Shown here: positions 15,619 to 25,451 of the stretch, one piece after another
Position numbering within the stretch: the first letter of the stretch is position 1
Layout: every line of letters begins with the position of its first letter
Source: Lachnospiraceae bacterium
Lineage (GTDB): Bacteria > Bacillota > Clostridia > Lachnospirales > Lachnospiraceae
Direction of reading: 5' to 3'
Assembly (NCBI GenBank): GCA_017940415.1
Contig: JAGAYR010000044.1
Coordinates: forward strand, 1-64,000
DNA length: 64,000 nucleotides
Program-made: the position numbers and the translations under genes
Notes under the pieces: model-generated
Told to the model about the DNA's origin: nothing
Databases searched by the model: none
The model's input: only the letters and a program-made list of their open reading frames with translations

Positions 15619-17716
15619 GTTTTCTTATGTTCTGAATGTTATATACGCATTACTCGCCAGTGCCGTTTCCATTATTGCCATAATGGATGCGGCTCAGGGG
15701 TTAGGTTACTCCTATCTGCCGGGTCTCGTGGCGTTTGCTGTCATGATCCTCCTCGGACTTGTCTTTAAAAAGCTTCTCTCTTATACGGAGATGTCGGACA
15801 AGTTCAAGGCGATTTCGGAAAAAGGGAACGTTATCGGCTTGGCCGTTTTTATTGTTCTCCTTATAGCTTCGATTGCTTTCAGGGTCTTTTCCTACATGTG
15901 GAACGGCCTTGGTGGGACTGCGTATTTTGAGCTTGCCAAGGTGACCGGAGAGCAGGTCAAACATATAGTTCACCCCTGTGATGACTGGTATCTTACAGCT
16001 CTTCACGGGATTTTTTTCCTGTTTGGGAACAGGATTTTTGTGGCTGCGATCTTTAATGTTGCTGTTCAGATCATCGCAGTCATTTTCGGTTTTGCGGCAT
16101 TCCGTAAGATGCTGGGTATGATCCCGGCTCTTATGTTTGCAGGATTCTGGACCATTTCCGGTTTCTCTGTTCACGAAGCGCTTACCTTGAGTTCCAGAAA
16201 CCTGGAATTTCTGCTCATCTGTATTACTCTTTTTGCGATTTCTTTCGCGATTCCCGCAACCCGCGGCAAATTCTTAAGTTACCTGATATCCGGTATACTC
16301 ACGGCTGTATGCATTTATGCGGATATAAGCGGACTTGCTCTTATTCCTTTTATCTTCGGTATTCTTTTTAACTCCGTTGACGGGGACGAAGAGTTTTCAC
16401 TGAGATTCAGAAAGATGCTCTTTGCACTTATCTCGGTTATCTTCGGTTTTGTTGTTCTGATCTTTGTGGACTCGTTTCTGAGTTCATCCAATCCCGCAAA
16501 TATTCTGGGCAGCATCGGAAGACTTTACAGACCATCACATAATTTCTCCCTGGGATTCTCATATATGACATCCTACGGTGAGGTTACCGTTCTTGCCGTT
16601 TTGGGAGCGTTGAGCATTTTTGCATGTTTCCTTGCTTACGATGACTCAAGATCCATACTTACTCTTTCTGCAATCACCATAATCCTGATCAATAATTTCG
16701 GGCTTACTTATCTCGAAAATGACGGAAGAGAAGTATTCTTTATGGTCTGTGCACTCCTGGCGGGTGTTTCATTCCGTGAACTGTTCCCCGATAAGATCAC
16801 GGGTGATGTTTTCAAGGCCAGCGCAGAAATGTATGACAACGAAGTTATTGCGCCCGATGCCGGATATGTACCCAAGAAGCTTGATTCCGGCAACTTTACG
16901 GTAGATGATATGGATGCGCTTGAGTCAGGCTCTTTTGAAGCTTCACCTAAACAGGCCGAAGAAAAAACTGAGGATAATGCCCCTGCCGAAAAGCTTACTC
17001 AGCCCGATCTTAATCAGGGATTTGACTCTGTGAATATTCAGACACCCAAACCCCAGGCATCCGTACAGCCTGCAGTCAGCCCCGCACCTCCTGTGGTTAA
17101 CGCTGCGGACTATATGACACCTAATGCCAGAAACATTCAGCCCTTGAGTGATTCCTCACAAGTCGGTCTCAATAAGGCTCAGGAACCTGTAATCCAGACT
17201 CCCGTTCCTCAGGGTGTAGGAGGAGCACTCGGAGTTCAGAAGGATGAAACCGTAACCGCTCCTACACAGAATATCGGCGCAGCACTTAAAGATTCTCCCG
17301 AAAACGATAAGTCTTCGGATAAAGCAGAGGATGATAAGAAATCATCCGCTTATGTGCCTTATAAGAAACCACAGCTCAGACCCGAGTACAGAAGAAGACC
17401 CGGTGCATGGGCTCAGCAGTATGCGGAGAGGACCAAGCTGGCTGAGAAGGAAAAGGCAGAAGAAGCTTCCAAAGCAGAAGACACGAAGACTCAGGATAAA
17501 GTTAAGACTGCTCAGCAGCCTGCCCATAAAGAACCTGTCAAGGAGCAGCCTCATGTTCCCGAGGTTGCGGCAAACGGCGCTGTGATGCTGGAAAACCCCA
17601 TTCCTCATCCCGCACGTAAAACAGAACATCATCCCATGGAATATGATGTTGATCTTACAAGTGACAAGATGGATTACGACATCAAGGTCTCGGATGATGA
17701 CGATTTTGATATTTAA
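15599..17716 (+). CDS. Large membrane protein with long disordered tail, GT-C-like
   Basis: The product has 705 residues. The first ~400 form about 11 membrane segments. A first extracellular-type loop near residues 105-130 carries HPCDDWYLTALHG, which could hold the acidic residues of a GT-C transferase. The remaining ~300 residues are hydrophilic, rich in Pro, Lys, Glu and Ala, and appear disordered (PVSPAPPVV-like segments). Overlap with the upstream GT2 gene suggests a two-step glycosylation pair: one protein makes the lipid-linked sugar and the other transfers it. I cannot place it in a named family with certainty. Confidence 0.6.
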   Translation: MTLRKTKFSYVLNVIYALLASAVSIIAIMDAAQGLGYSYLPGLVAFAVMILLGLVFKKLLSYTEMSDKFKAISEKGNVIGLAVFIVLLIASIAFRVFSYMWNGLGGTAYFELAKVTGEQVKHIVHPCDDWYLTALHGIFFLFGNRIFVAAIFNVAVQIIAVIFGFAAFRKMLGMIPALMFAGFWTISGFSVHEALTLSSRNLEFLLICITLFAISFAIPATRGKFLSYLISGILTAVCIYADISGLALIPFIFGILFNSVDGDEEFSLRFRKMLFALISVIFGFVVLIFVDSFLSSSNPANILGSIGRLYRPSHNFSLGFSYMTSYGEVTVLAVLGALSIFACFLAYDDSRSILTLSAITIILINNFGLTYLENDGREVFFMVCALLAGVSFRELFPDKITGDVFKASAEMYDNEVIAPDAGYVPKKLDSGNFTVDDMDALESGSFEASPKQAEEKTEDNAPAEKLTQPDLNQGFDSVNIQTPKPQASVQPAVSPAPPVVNAADYMTPNARNIQPLSDSSQVGLNKAQEPVIQTPVPQGVGGALGVQKDETVTAPTQNIGAALKDSPENDKSSDKAEDDKKSSAYVPYKKPQLRPEYRRRPGAWAQQYAERTKLAEKEKAEEASKAEDTKTQDKVKTAQQPAHKEPVKEQPHVPEVAANGAVMLENPIPHPARKTEHHPMEYDVDLTSDKMDYDIKVSDDDDFDI

Positions 17717-17732
17717 AGGATTTATCGTTTAA

Positions 17733-20700
17733 ATGGCTTCACGTAACAATACAAACAATTCAAGATCTCCTCAGAGAAGATCTTCTTCGGGCGGAAGGAG
17801 TTCGGGTAACGGATCGCGTCAGGGTAACAGACCCTCATCCGCACCCCGCAGCCGTTTTCCCCGTGAAGAGTACGATGATGACGGATCTTCAAGGGTTCTT
17901 GTATCGGTGATAGTCGCAGGAGCGGCAATATTCCTTACGCTTTGTGCTTTCGGAACGTGCGGATCCTTCGGCGATACCATTGCTTCGGTACTTTTCGGAG
18001 CATTTGGATTTACCGGATATATCGCACCCGTATTTATAGCCGGAATGATCTTCTGGTATATGTTTTTTAACGAAACCGATGAGATTCTTCCCATCAGGAT
18101 GACCGGTGCCGCAGTTTTGTTTTTGATATTCGGTATCTTTGCCGACATGGCGGGTAAGGTATCAAAGTCCATGGCGGAATACAATACCGGAGAATTGTAC
18201 AGACTTTGCGCGGAAGGCAAAAAGGGCGGCGGAGTTATCTCGGGAAGTATTTCTTATGCGCTCAATAAGAACATCGGAACCGCCGGCTGCATCATAATAT
18301 GTCTTCTGGTACTGGTACTCAGTCTTTTTGCCATAAACAGACAGTTTTTTGCTAATCTGTTCAAGCAGATCATTCTGAGTGCATCCGACAGAACCGGAGA
18401 GTTTATCAACAATCAGAAGGACAGAAGAGAAGAAAGGCGCCTTGCACTTGAACAAAGTGAAAGACTTCCGGAACTTCCCGATAATTCTGCCGCAGGAACA
18501 GAGCTTGTCCCTTATGAAGGAGAGGAAGACGCAGCACCCAGAGAAGCTCTTACCGTAACGGAGAAGATGCGCAAGGAGCGCGATTCCAAGAAGAAAGATA
18601 CACTTTCTGCCGTATCTGACGGTTTGGAGAATTGGAAAAACAATTTTAAAAAGCGTACAGAAGAAGAGAGGCTTAAGAAGGAAGCCGGCAGAAAAGTAAA
18701 AGAAGAAACCGAGGATGCCAAAGAAATCCTGGTTGCACGAAAAGCTCCCGAAAGAAGATCAATGTTTGATGAGCATCATACCGGTGAGATGCACGAGATG
18801 AGCTATCGTGAGTATGAACCTGAAGATGATGCTGAAGAATACGAAGAAAATGACGCAAGGGGAACCTGGTATGATCCTGCTAAGCGTCCCGGAGCGTTAA
18901 CTTCTGCGGCTGCGGAATCGGATTATTATGATGACACCGCATTTGAGGATAACGAGCCTTCCTTCGAGAGAGTAAAAGTAAATTCGGATCATAAGATCAG
19001 AGTTACGGGAGCACATGAAGAATATGTTCCCGAAGATGCGGACACTGAGATTCCCGATATGCCCGAACCGCCCGAATTTAAAAAGACCGTTCAGACTCAG
19101 GAAAGTGTTTCGGAGAATATACCCGAAGCCGTATCACCTGCATCTGTACGCAAGGCTCCCGCAAAGAGAAATGCAAGATTCGTATACAAGGCTCCCAGCC
19201 TTGATTATCTGAAAAAGAGCGGGGCATCCAAGAGAGATGCACAGGCAGAGATCCGTGATGTACAGAATAAACTTATACAGACGCTTGCATCCTTCGGTAT
19301 TGAAGCTGAAATGGGAGAATACAGTCAGGGGCCTACCGTTACCAGATATGAATTTACGGTAAGTCAGGGAACCAAGCTTTCAAGAGTCGTAGGTTTGTCC
19401 GATGAGATCAAGATGGCACTTGCGGCCACTGATATCAGAATAGAAGCGCCCATTCCCGGAAAGAGTGCTATCGGAATAGAAGTTCCCAATTCTTCCGCTA
19501 CGGCCGTATTCCTCGGAGATCTGCTATCCAGCATGGAGTACAAGAAATCCAAGGATCCTCTTTCTTTTGCCGTAGGCAAGGATATCGAAGGAAAAACAGT
19601 TGTTGCAAACATAGCGAAATTCCCTCATGTACTTATCGCAGGTACTACGGGTTCCGGAAAATCGGTATGTATAAATACACTTATCCTGAGTATTCTGTAT
19701 AAGTGTTCGCCTGAAGATGTTCAGCTCATAATGGTTGATCCTAAGGTCGTTGAGCTGAAAGTTTATAATAAGATACCTCATCTTCCTTTTGATGTTGTGA
19801 CCAAGCCCAAGGCTGCATCCGAGATGCTTAAATGGTCCGTCAAGGAGATGGAGAGAAGATACAGGGCTTTTGCGGACCGCGGCGTAAGAGACATTGAAGG
19901 ATACAACCAGTATGTCGAGGATGTTAATGCCGGCAGGAGAGAGCCCGAGGATGTGGACAGACATGAAGAGACAGATTCTCTGGCACCCGCACTTCGCAAG
20001 ATGCCCAGAGTGGTCATCATCATCGACGAGCTTGCAGATCTGATGATGGTTGCAGCCAAAGAGGTTGAGGAATCAATCTGTCGTCTGGCACAGCTTGCCA
20101 GAGCTGCAGGTATGCACCTGATCGTTGCGACCCAGCGTCCTTCGGTTGATGTCATCACTGGTCTTATCAAGGCAAATATGCCCAGCCGTATCGCGTTTGC
20201 CGTATCCAGTGGTGTAGATTCAAGAACCATTCTTGATTCCGTGGGTGCGGAAAAGCTTCTCGGAAAAGGAGACATGCTCTTTTATCCCCAGGGTAAAATG
20301 AGACCCGAGAGACTTCAGGGCGCTTTTGTATCGGATGAGGAAGTATCCAAGGTTACCGGATATCTCAGAGGTATCAGCCAAGATCCCGCGTTCCATAATC
20401 CTCTTGAAGGTGCCGACGGTATTAATGACCTTAAGAAGACCATTATTGACATTGAAGCAGGTAACGAATCCGTTGTTTCCAATAATTCCTCTTCATCGTC
20501 TTCGTCAGGTTCATCATCCGTATTCGGAGATGAGCTTTTACCCGAAGCCGGAAGATACATTATCAGAAGCGGTAAAGCTTCCATAGGTTATCTTCAGAGA
20601 GTACTTAAGATAGGATTTAACCGTGCCGCCAGGATCATGGATATGCTTGCGGATTACGGTGTGGTCGGTCCCGAGCAGGGAACAAAACCCAGAGAAATTC

Positions 20701-20756
20701 TGATGACCGAAGAGATGTTTGAAGCATTTCTGGCATCACAGGAAAAATCAGAATAA
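17733..20756 (+). CDS. ftsK: DNA translocase FtsK/SpoIIIE
   Basis: This septal DNA pump of 1007 residues clears chromosome ends during division or sporulation. Four or more N-terminal membrane segments occupy about 50-210. A long charged linker (about 215-480) follows. The motor domain then has Walker A AGTTGSGKSV (about 637-646) and Walker B VVIIIDELADLMM (about 757-769). The C-terminal gamma winged helix (about 935-1000) contains RSGKASIGYLQRVLKIGFNR. A serine-rich spacer of around 12 residues separates motor and gamma domains. The length is at the long end for Firmicutes because of the linker. Confidence 0.95.
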   Translation: MASRNNTNNSRSPQRRSSSGGRSSGNGSRQGNRPSSAPRSRFPREEYDDDGSSRVLVSVIVAGAAIFLTLCAFGTCGSFGDTIASVLFGAFGFTGYIAPVFIAGMIFWYMFFNETDEILPIRMTGAAVLFLIFGIFADMAGKVSKSMAEYNTGELYRLCAEGKKGGGVISGSISYALNKNIGTAGCIIICLLVLVLSLFAINRQFFANLFKQIILSASDRTGEFINNQKDRREERRLALEQSERLPELPDNSAAGTELVPYEGEEDAAPREALTVTEKMRKERDSKKKDTLSAVSDGLENWKNNFKKRTEEERLKKEAGRKVKEETEDAKEILVARKAPERRSMFDEHHTGEMHEMSYREYEPEDDAEEYEENDARGTWYDPAKRPGALTSAAAESDYYDDTAFEDNEPSFERVKVNSDHKIRVTGAHEEYVPEDADTEIPDMPEPPEFKKTVQTQESVSENIPEAVSPASVRKAPAKRNARFVYKAPSLDYLKKSGASKRDAQAEIRDVQNKLIQTLASFGIEAEMGEYSQGPTVTRYEFTVSQGTKLSRVVGLSDEIKMALAATDIRIEAPIPGKSAIGIEVPNSSATAVFLGDLLSSMEYKKSKDPLSFAVGKDIEGKTVVANIAKFPHVLIAGTTGSGKSVCINTLILSILYKCSPEDVQLIMVDPKVVELKVYNKIPHLPFDVVTKPKAASEMLKWSVKEMERRYRAFADRGVRDIEGYNQYVEDVNAGRREPEDVDRHEETDSLAPALRKMPRVVIIIDELADLMMVAAKEVEESICRLAQLARAAGMHLIVATQRPSVDVITGLIKANMPSRIAFAVSSGVDSRTILDSVGAEKLLGKGDMLFYPQGKMRPERLQGAFVSDEEVSKVTGYLRGISQDPAFHNPLEGADGINDLKKTIIDIEAGNESVVSNNSSSSSSSGSSSVFGDELLPEAGRYIIRSGKASIGYLQRVLKIGFNRAARIMDMLADYGVVGPEQGTKPREILMTEEMFEAFLASQEKSE

Positions 20757-20778
20757 ATATATTGAGGCAGGTTGAAAA

Positions 20779-22449
20779 ATGAGATCAGATATCGAAATTG
20801 CACAGAGCTGCGAAATGCTCCCCATTACAGAGGTTGCTACCAGAGCAGGGATTGATCCCGAATCTCTGGAACTCTATGGAAAATATAAGGCTAAACTTAC
20901 CGATGAGAGCCTTAAAGAGATTGCATCCAATAAGAACGGAAAACTAATTCTTGTAACGGCAATCAATCCCACTCCCGCAGGAGAGGGCAAGACTACGGTT
21001 ACCGTAGGACTCGGCGAAGCATTTGCCAAGCTGAATAAAAAAGCAATCATAGCTCTCAGAGAGCCTTCACTCGGACCTTGTTTCGGAATAAAGGGCGGTG
21101 CCGCAGGCGGCGGAATGGCACAGGTTGTTCCCATGGAAGATCTTAACCTTCATTTCACGGGTGATTTCCATGCTATAACCGCAGCAAACAATCTCCTTGC
21201 AGCGCTTCTCGACAATCATATCCAGCAGGGTAATGTAAAAAGAATTGATTCCAGAAGTGTAGTATGGAAGAGATGTATGGATATGAACGACAGGGCTCTC
21301 AGAAATATCGTGGTAGGCCTTGGTTCCAAATCCGACGGATTCGTCAGAGAAGATCATTTCGTAATTACCGTTGCATCAGAGATTATGGCTGTCCTTTGCC
21401 TTGCAGAGGATCTTAAGGATCTCAAAGCAAGACTTGCAAGAATCATTGTTGCTTACGATCTTGACGGAAATCCTGTTACCGCAGGGGATATTCAGGCTGT
21501 AGGTGCCATGACCGCACTTCTCAAGGATGCAATCAGACCTAATCTGATCCAGACTCTTGAGCATACTCCTGCGATCGTACACGGCGGACCTTTCGCAAAT
21601 ATCGCTCACGGATGTAATTCAGTTATCGCTACAAGAACCGCACTTAAACTTGCAGATTATTGCATCACCGAAGCAGGTTTCGGAGCGGATCTCGGAGCCG
21701 AGAAGTTCTTTGATATCAAGTGCAGACAGGCCGGACTTAAGCCCGATGCGGTAGTTCTCGTTGCTACCGTAAGAGCTCTTAAGTACAACGGAGGAGTTCC
21801 TAAGGATCAGCTTTCTGATGAAAATCTTGATGCTCTTAAATCAGGTATCGAGAACCTCGGAAAGCATATCGAGAATATTCAGTCCTACGGACTTCCCGTA
21901 GTTGTAGCACTCAACGCATTCGTATCAGATACCGATGCGGAGATCGCATTTATCAAGGAGTATTGTGAGAGCAAGAACTGCCGTATGTCCGTAGCCAGAG
22001 TATGGGAAAAGGGCGGAGAAGGCGGATGTGAACTTGCTCAGATGGTCATCGAAGAGGCAGAAAGCGGAAAGGCAGCATTCAAGCCCATCTATGCGGATGA
22101 ACTTTCCATCACCGAGAAGATCGAGACCGTAGCAAAGAAGATCTACGGCGCCGCTGATGTATCCATAGCATCATCCGCAGCAAAGCAGATCAAGAAGATC
22201 GAAGAAATGGGATTTGGAAATCTTCCCGTTTGTATGGCCAAGACCCAGTACAGCCTGTCAGATGATCCTAATCTCCTTGGTCGTCCTTCGGGATTTACTC
22301 TTAACGTAAGAGAAGTATATGTAAGCGCCGGCGCAGGATTTGTTGTTGTACTTACCGGAAATATTATGACCATGCCCGGACTTTCCAAATCTCCCGCAGC
22401 TTACAAGATAGATGTTGATGATGACGGAAAGATCACAGGATTGTTCTAA
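20779..22449 (+). CDS. fhs: Formate-tetrahydrofolate ligase
   Basis: This enzyme makes 10-formyl-THF from formate, ATP and THF. It has 556 residues, the normal length. Diagnostic pieces are the nucleotide loop [14 protein letters not shown] (about 66-79), [18 protein letters not shown], and the C-terminal [11 protein letters not shown]. It is followed at 24 bases by folD, so the pair supplies one-carbon units for purines and fMet-tRNA, or runs the methyl branch of acetogen-like metabolism. CODH genes are not in the window. Confidence 0.97.
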   Translation: MRSDIEIAQSCEMLPITEVATRAGIDPESLELYGKYKAKLTDESLKEIASNKNGKLILVTAINPTPAGEGKTTVTVGLGEAFAKLNKKAIIALREPSLGPCFGIKGGAAGGGMAQVVPMEDLNLHFTGDFHAITAANNLLAALLDNHIQQGNVKRIDSRSVVWKRCMDMNDRALRNIVVGLGSKSDGFVREDHFVITVASEIMAVLCLAEDLKDLKARLARIIVAYDLDGNPVTAGDIQAVGAMTALLKDAIRPNLIQTLEHTPAIVHGGPFANIAHGCNSVIATRTALKLADYCITEAGFGADLGAEKFFDIKCRQAGLKPDAVVLVATVRALKYNGGVPKDQLSDENLDALKSGIENLGKHIENIQSYGLPVVVALNAFVSDTDAEIAFIKEYCESKNCRMSVARVWEKGGEGGCELAQMVIEEAESGKAAFKPIYADELSITEKIETVAKKIYGAADVSIASSAAKQIKKIEEMGFGNLPVCMAKTQYSLSDDPNLLGRPSGFTLNVREVYVSAGAGFVVVLTGNIMTMPGLSKSPAAYKIDVDDDGKITGLF

Positions 22450-22472
22450 AGTACTGAAACAGAGGTAATGTA

Positions 22473-23312
22473 ATGGCACAGATTATAGACGGAAAAGCAA
22501 TATCACAGGCAGTAAAGGATGAGATCAAAGCCCGCACCGCAGAGCTTTCAGCGAAAGGCATAACCGCAACTCTAGCGGTAATACTTGTAGGCGAAGATCC
22601 CGCTTCCCAGGTTTATGTTAAGAATAAAAAGAAAGCCTGCGAATATTGCGGCATAAGATCCTTGTCTTATGAGCTTCCCGCGGACACCACCGAGGATAAG
22701 CTCCTTGAACTGATCGAAGAGCTCAATGCGAGAGAAGATGTAAACGGAATTCTCGTTCAGCTTCCTCTTCCAAAGGGAATAGATGAGGACAGAGTTCTGG
22801 ATGCCATTTCACCCGATAAGGATGTTGACGGTTTCCATCCCGTCAATGTAGGTAAACTCTCGATAGGTAAGAAAGGCTTTGTAAGCTGCACACCCGCGGG
22901 TGTCATTCAGCTTCTCAAGCGTTCCGGTATCGAGATCTCCGGAAAAGAATGCGTTGTTGTGGGCAGAAGCAATATCGTAGGAAAGCCCATGAGCATGCTT
23001 CTTCTTAAGGAAAACGGAACCGTTACGGTTTGTCATTCCCGCACCAAAGATCTTAAAGAAGTAACTAAGCGTGCGGATATACTTGTAGTAGCCATAGGAA
23101 AGCCCAAATTCATTGATGCTTCCTATGTGCGTGAGGGGGCAGTAGTTATTGATGTAGGCATTCACAGACAGGAGGACGGAAAGCTCTGCGGAGATGTTGA
23201 CTATGCATCCGTAGAACCCATTGCTTCCGCCATTACTCCCGTTCCCGGCGGTGTAGGACCCATGACCATCGCAATGCTTATGTACAATTGTCTGGCATCA
23301 GTAGACGCGTAA
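22473..23312 (+). CDS. folD: Bifunctional methylene-THF dehydrogenase/cyclohydrolase
   Basis: FolD interconverts 5,10-methylene-, methenyl- and 10-formyl-THF. It has 279 residues. The catalytic lysine lies in [14 protein letters not shown] (about 50-63). The signatures GILVQLPLP (about 94-102) and [10 protein letters not shown] near the C-terminus are intact, as is the Rossmann motif [12 protein letters not shown]. It works with the adjacent fhs. AGAGG precedes the ATG. Confidence 0.97.
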   Translation: MAQIIDGKAISQAVKDEIKARTAELSAKGITATLAVILVGEDPASQVYVKNKKKACEYCGIRSLSYELPADTTEDKLLELIEELNAREDVNGILVQLPLPKGIDEDRVLDAISPDKDVDGFHPVNVGKLSIGKKGFVSCTPAGVIQLLKRSGIEISGKECVVVGRSNIVGKPMSMLLLKENGTVTVCHSRTKDLKEVTKRADILVVAIGKPKFIDASYVREGAVVIDVGIHRQEDGKLCGDVDYASVEPIASAITPVPGGVGPMTIAMLMYNCLASVDA

Positions 23313-23330
23313 ATTACGGAGTCCCATAAA

Positions 23331-24488
23331 ATGAAATGTGCAATATGCGGAGCGGAGATTCCCGAAGGATCACTTTACTGCGAAAAATGCGGTAAAGATG
23401 TTCATCTGGTACCTGATTTTACGGAATTTGCCGAAAAAAAAGCCGAGGAGACCGTAAAGAGTATTGTCAGTGAATTCGATGATGATGATACCGATTTCGG
23501 AAGGTCTCCCGAGGGCGCCAATGACGAAAGACCCGTCAGGAAAAAAGAAAGCTCCAAAGAACCACAACATAAATACGGCTGGATCAAATTCGCACTCCTG
23601 GCTGCTTCCGTTGTAGCGCTTGCGATGGTGTCTCTTGGATTCATTAACAGGTATTCGGATACCGAGTATCTGCTGGAATCCGCAAGAAATCATGCCGAAG
23701 CAGGCGACAGAGCAAAGGCTAAGGCAATTCTTGAAGCACTGGAAGTTAACGACAGCGATGATGTGGACGTTCTGCTGTATCTGGCGGAACTCTACAAAGA
23801 AGATGAGGAATATATCAAGTACGAAAACCTTCTTCTTCAGATCATCGGTCTCGGTTTTGCTACATCCGAGCAGAATGCGGCAGCGTACGAGAAACTTCTC
23901 GCCATCTATTATCAGAATGAAGATTATGTATCAATGGCGGATATTCTCTATACCTGCAACAACGTAGAGATCAAGGAACAGTTCGTTGAGTTTTGTCTCA
24001 TGATCCCGGAGTTTTCTCTGGAGAGCGGATATTACGGAACCGATCAGATACTGAAGATAACCGTACCCGGTAACGCCAGAATCTACTATACGCTTGACGG
24101 AAGTGATCCCGACGAAAACAGTGATGAGTATCTGGTTCCGCTTCTTCTTACAAAAGGAGAATATGACATCAGGGTATGTGCGGTTAATGCATACGGTGTC
24201 ATGAGTCCCGTTACCGAAGGCACTTTTGTAATAGAGTCCGAAGCCGAATACCAGACCATTTCCCCTGTTCAGGGGCAGAATGTGATCGATGAAAATAATA
24301 ACGGAATTCCCGATGCGGATGAATTTGAACTTCTCATCCCCGGAGGAATATCGGGATATACCGATGACGGTGATGTAATACTTTCGGACGGAACCAGAAT
24401 ATCCCCCGAAGACCTGGCTGCCTGGATACTTGCAAATACAATGCAGCCCGAACCGGCTCCGGAACCGGTTCCCACAGAAGATATTTAA
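23331..24488 (+). CDS. Zinc-ribbon, TM, TPR-like, chitobiase-C-like protein
   Basis: This mosaic of 385 residues starts with a zinc ribbon (CAICGAEIPEGSLYCEKCG, residues 3-21). An acidic linker follows, then one membrane segment (about 86-104), a TPR-like helical part (about 110-215), and a beta domain (about 235-305) with ARIYYTLDGSDPDENS, typical of the chitobiase/hexosaminidase C-terminal Ig-like fold. A DENNNGIPDADE loop (about 321-332) resembles a calcium-binding EF-hand/dockerin-like element. The C-terminus is Pro/Glu rich. The zinc ribbon would be cytoplasmic and the rest outside. The role is unknown; it may bind surface glycans. Confidence 0.75.
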   Translation: MKCAICGAEIPEGSLYCEKCGKDVHLVPDFTEFAEKKAEETVKSIVSEFDDDDTDFGRSPEGANDERPVRKKESSKEPQHKYGWIKFALLAASVVALAMVSLGFINRYSDTEYLLESARNHAEAGDRAKAKAILEALEVNDSDDVDVLLYLAELYKEDEEYIKYENLLLQIIGLGFATSEQNAAAYEKLLAIYYQNEDYVSMADILYTCNNVEIKEQFVEFCLMIPEFSLESGYYGTDQILKITVPGNARIYYTLDGSDPDENSDEYLVPLLLTKGEYDIRVCAVNAYGVMSPVTEGTFVIESEAEYQTISPVQGQNVIDENNNGIPDADEFELLIPGGISGYTDDGDVILSDGTRISPEDLAAWILANTMQPEPAPEPVPTEDI

Positions 24489-24529
24489 GGATCTACTCAA
24501 TATATTTTAACTAGTGAAAGGGAAATGAA

Positions 24530-25405
24530 ATGTACAAGATCTTAAGCAAATGTTATCTTACCGACAACATTATCAAGATGGAGGTTGAGGCTAAGAGAAC
24601 TTCGGACAGCTGTCTGCCCGGTCAGTTTGTTATAGTCAGAGCTTCCGAAGACGGAGAGAGAATTCCTCTTACCATCTGTGACTATAACAGAGAGAAGGGT
24701 ACCATCGTACTCGTATTCCAGGTAGTCGGAGCTTCAACAGCCGTTATGGCTAAGCTGGAAGAGGGTGATTCCTTCCAAGATATTGTAGGACCTCTTGGAA
24801 AGCCTTCGGAACTTTGTGAGATGGATGTCGAGGAACTTAAGAAGCTTAAGATCGTCTTTATCGCGGGCGGTGTAGGTACCGCACCTGTTTATCCTCAGGT
24901 TAAATGGCTCAAGGAGCAGGGAGTTGCTTCCGATGTAATTATCGGTGCAAGAAACAAGGATCTTGTAATCCTTGAGGATGATTTCAAGGCTGTTTCCGAC
25001 AATGTTTATGTTACTACCGATGACGGATCATACGGCAGAAACGGAAATGTTTGCGTATGTCTCCAGTCACTCATCGATGAAGGCAAGACCTATGACAAGT
25101 GTATCGCCATCGGTCCCCTCATCATGATGAAATTTGCGGTTAATCTTACCAAGCAGCTTAATATTCCCACCATCGTTTCCATGAACCCTATCATGGTAGA
25201 CGGAACCGGAATGTGCGGAGCATGCCGCGTACATGTAGGTGATGAGATTAAGTTTGCCTGCATCGACGGTCCCGAGTTTGACGGATGGCTTGTAAACTTC
25301 GACGAGTCCATGAGACGTCAGGCAATGTACAAGACCGAAGAGGGCAGAAAGATGCTCGAACTTCAGGAAGGTGCAACTCATCACGGCGGATGTGGCCATT
25401 GCTGA
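24530..25405 (+). CDS. nfnA: NfnA-type FAD/[2Fe-2S] subunit, ferredoxin:NADP+ oxidoreductase
   Basis: This 291-residue member of the ferredoxin-NADP reductase/PyrK superfamily has an FAD site (RIPLTICDY, about 45-53), an NAD site (FIAGGVGTAPVYPQV), and cysteines for a [2Fe-2S] cluster (GTGMCGACRV, then FACIDGPEFDG). The C-terminus HGGCGHC adds further cysteines. With the following gene it matches NfnAB, which uses electron bifurcation to couple NADH, ferredoxin and NADP+. Paralogues are annotated as sulfide dehydrogenase or PyrK-like. The pairing and order support Nfn. Confidence 0.88.
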   Translation: MYKILSKCYLTDNIIKMEVEAKRTSDSCLPGQFVIVRASEDGERIPLTICDYNREKGTIVLVFQVVGASTAVMAKLEEGDSFQDIVGPLGKPSELCEMDVEELKKLKIVFIAGGVGTAPVYPQVKWLKEQGVASDVIIGARNKDLVILEDDFKAVSDNVYVTTDDGSYGRNGNVCVCLQSLIDEGKTYDKCIAIGPLIMMKFAVNLTKQLNIPTIVSMNPIMVDGTGMCGACRVHVGDEIKFACIDGPEFDGWLVNFDESMRRQAMYKTEEGRKMLELQEGATHHGGCGHC

Positions 25406-25451
25406 TCCGTACACTAAACCGATTCTAAACCATCTTAAAGGAGATATATAA

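Noticed and set aside
19778-20275. Minus-strand frame opposite ftsK motor domain
   Set aside because: It is a mirror of the FtsK coding sequence; the composition is Ser/Arg rich as expected for an antisense shadow.
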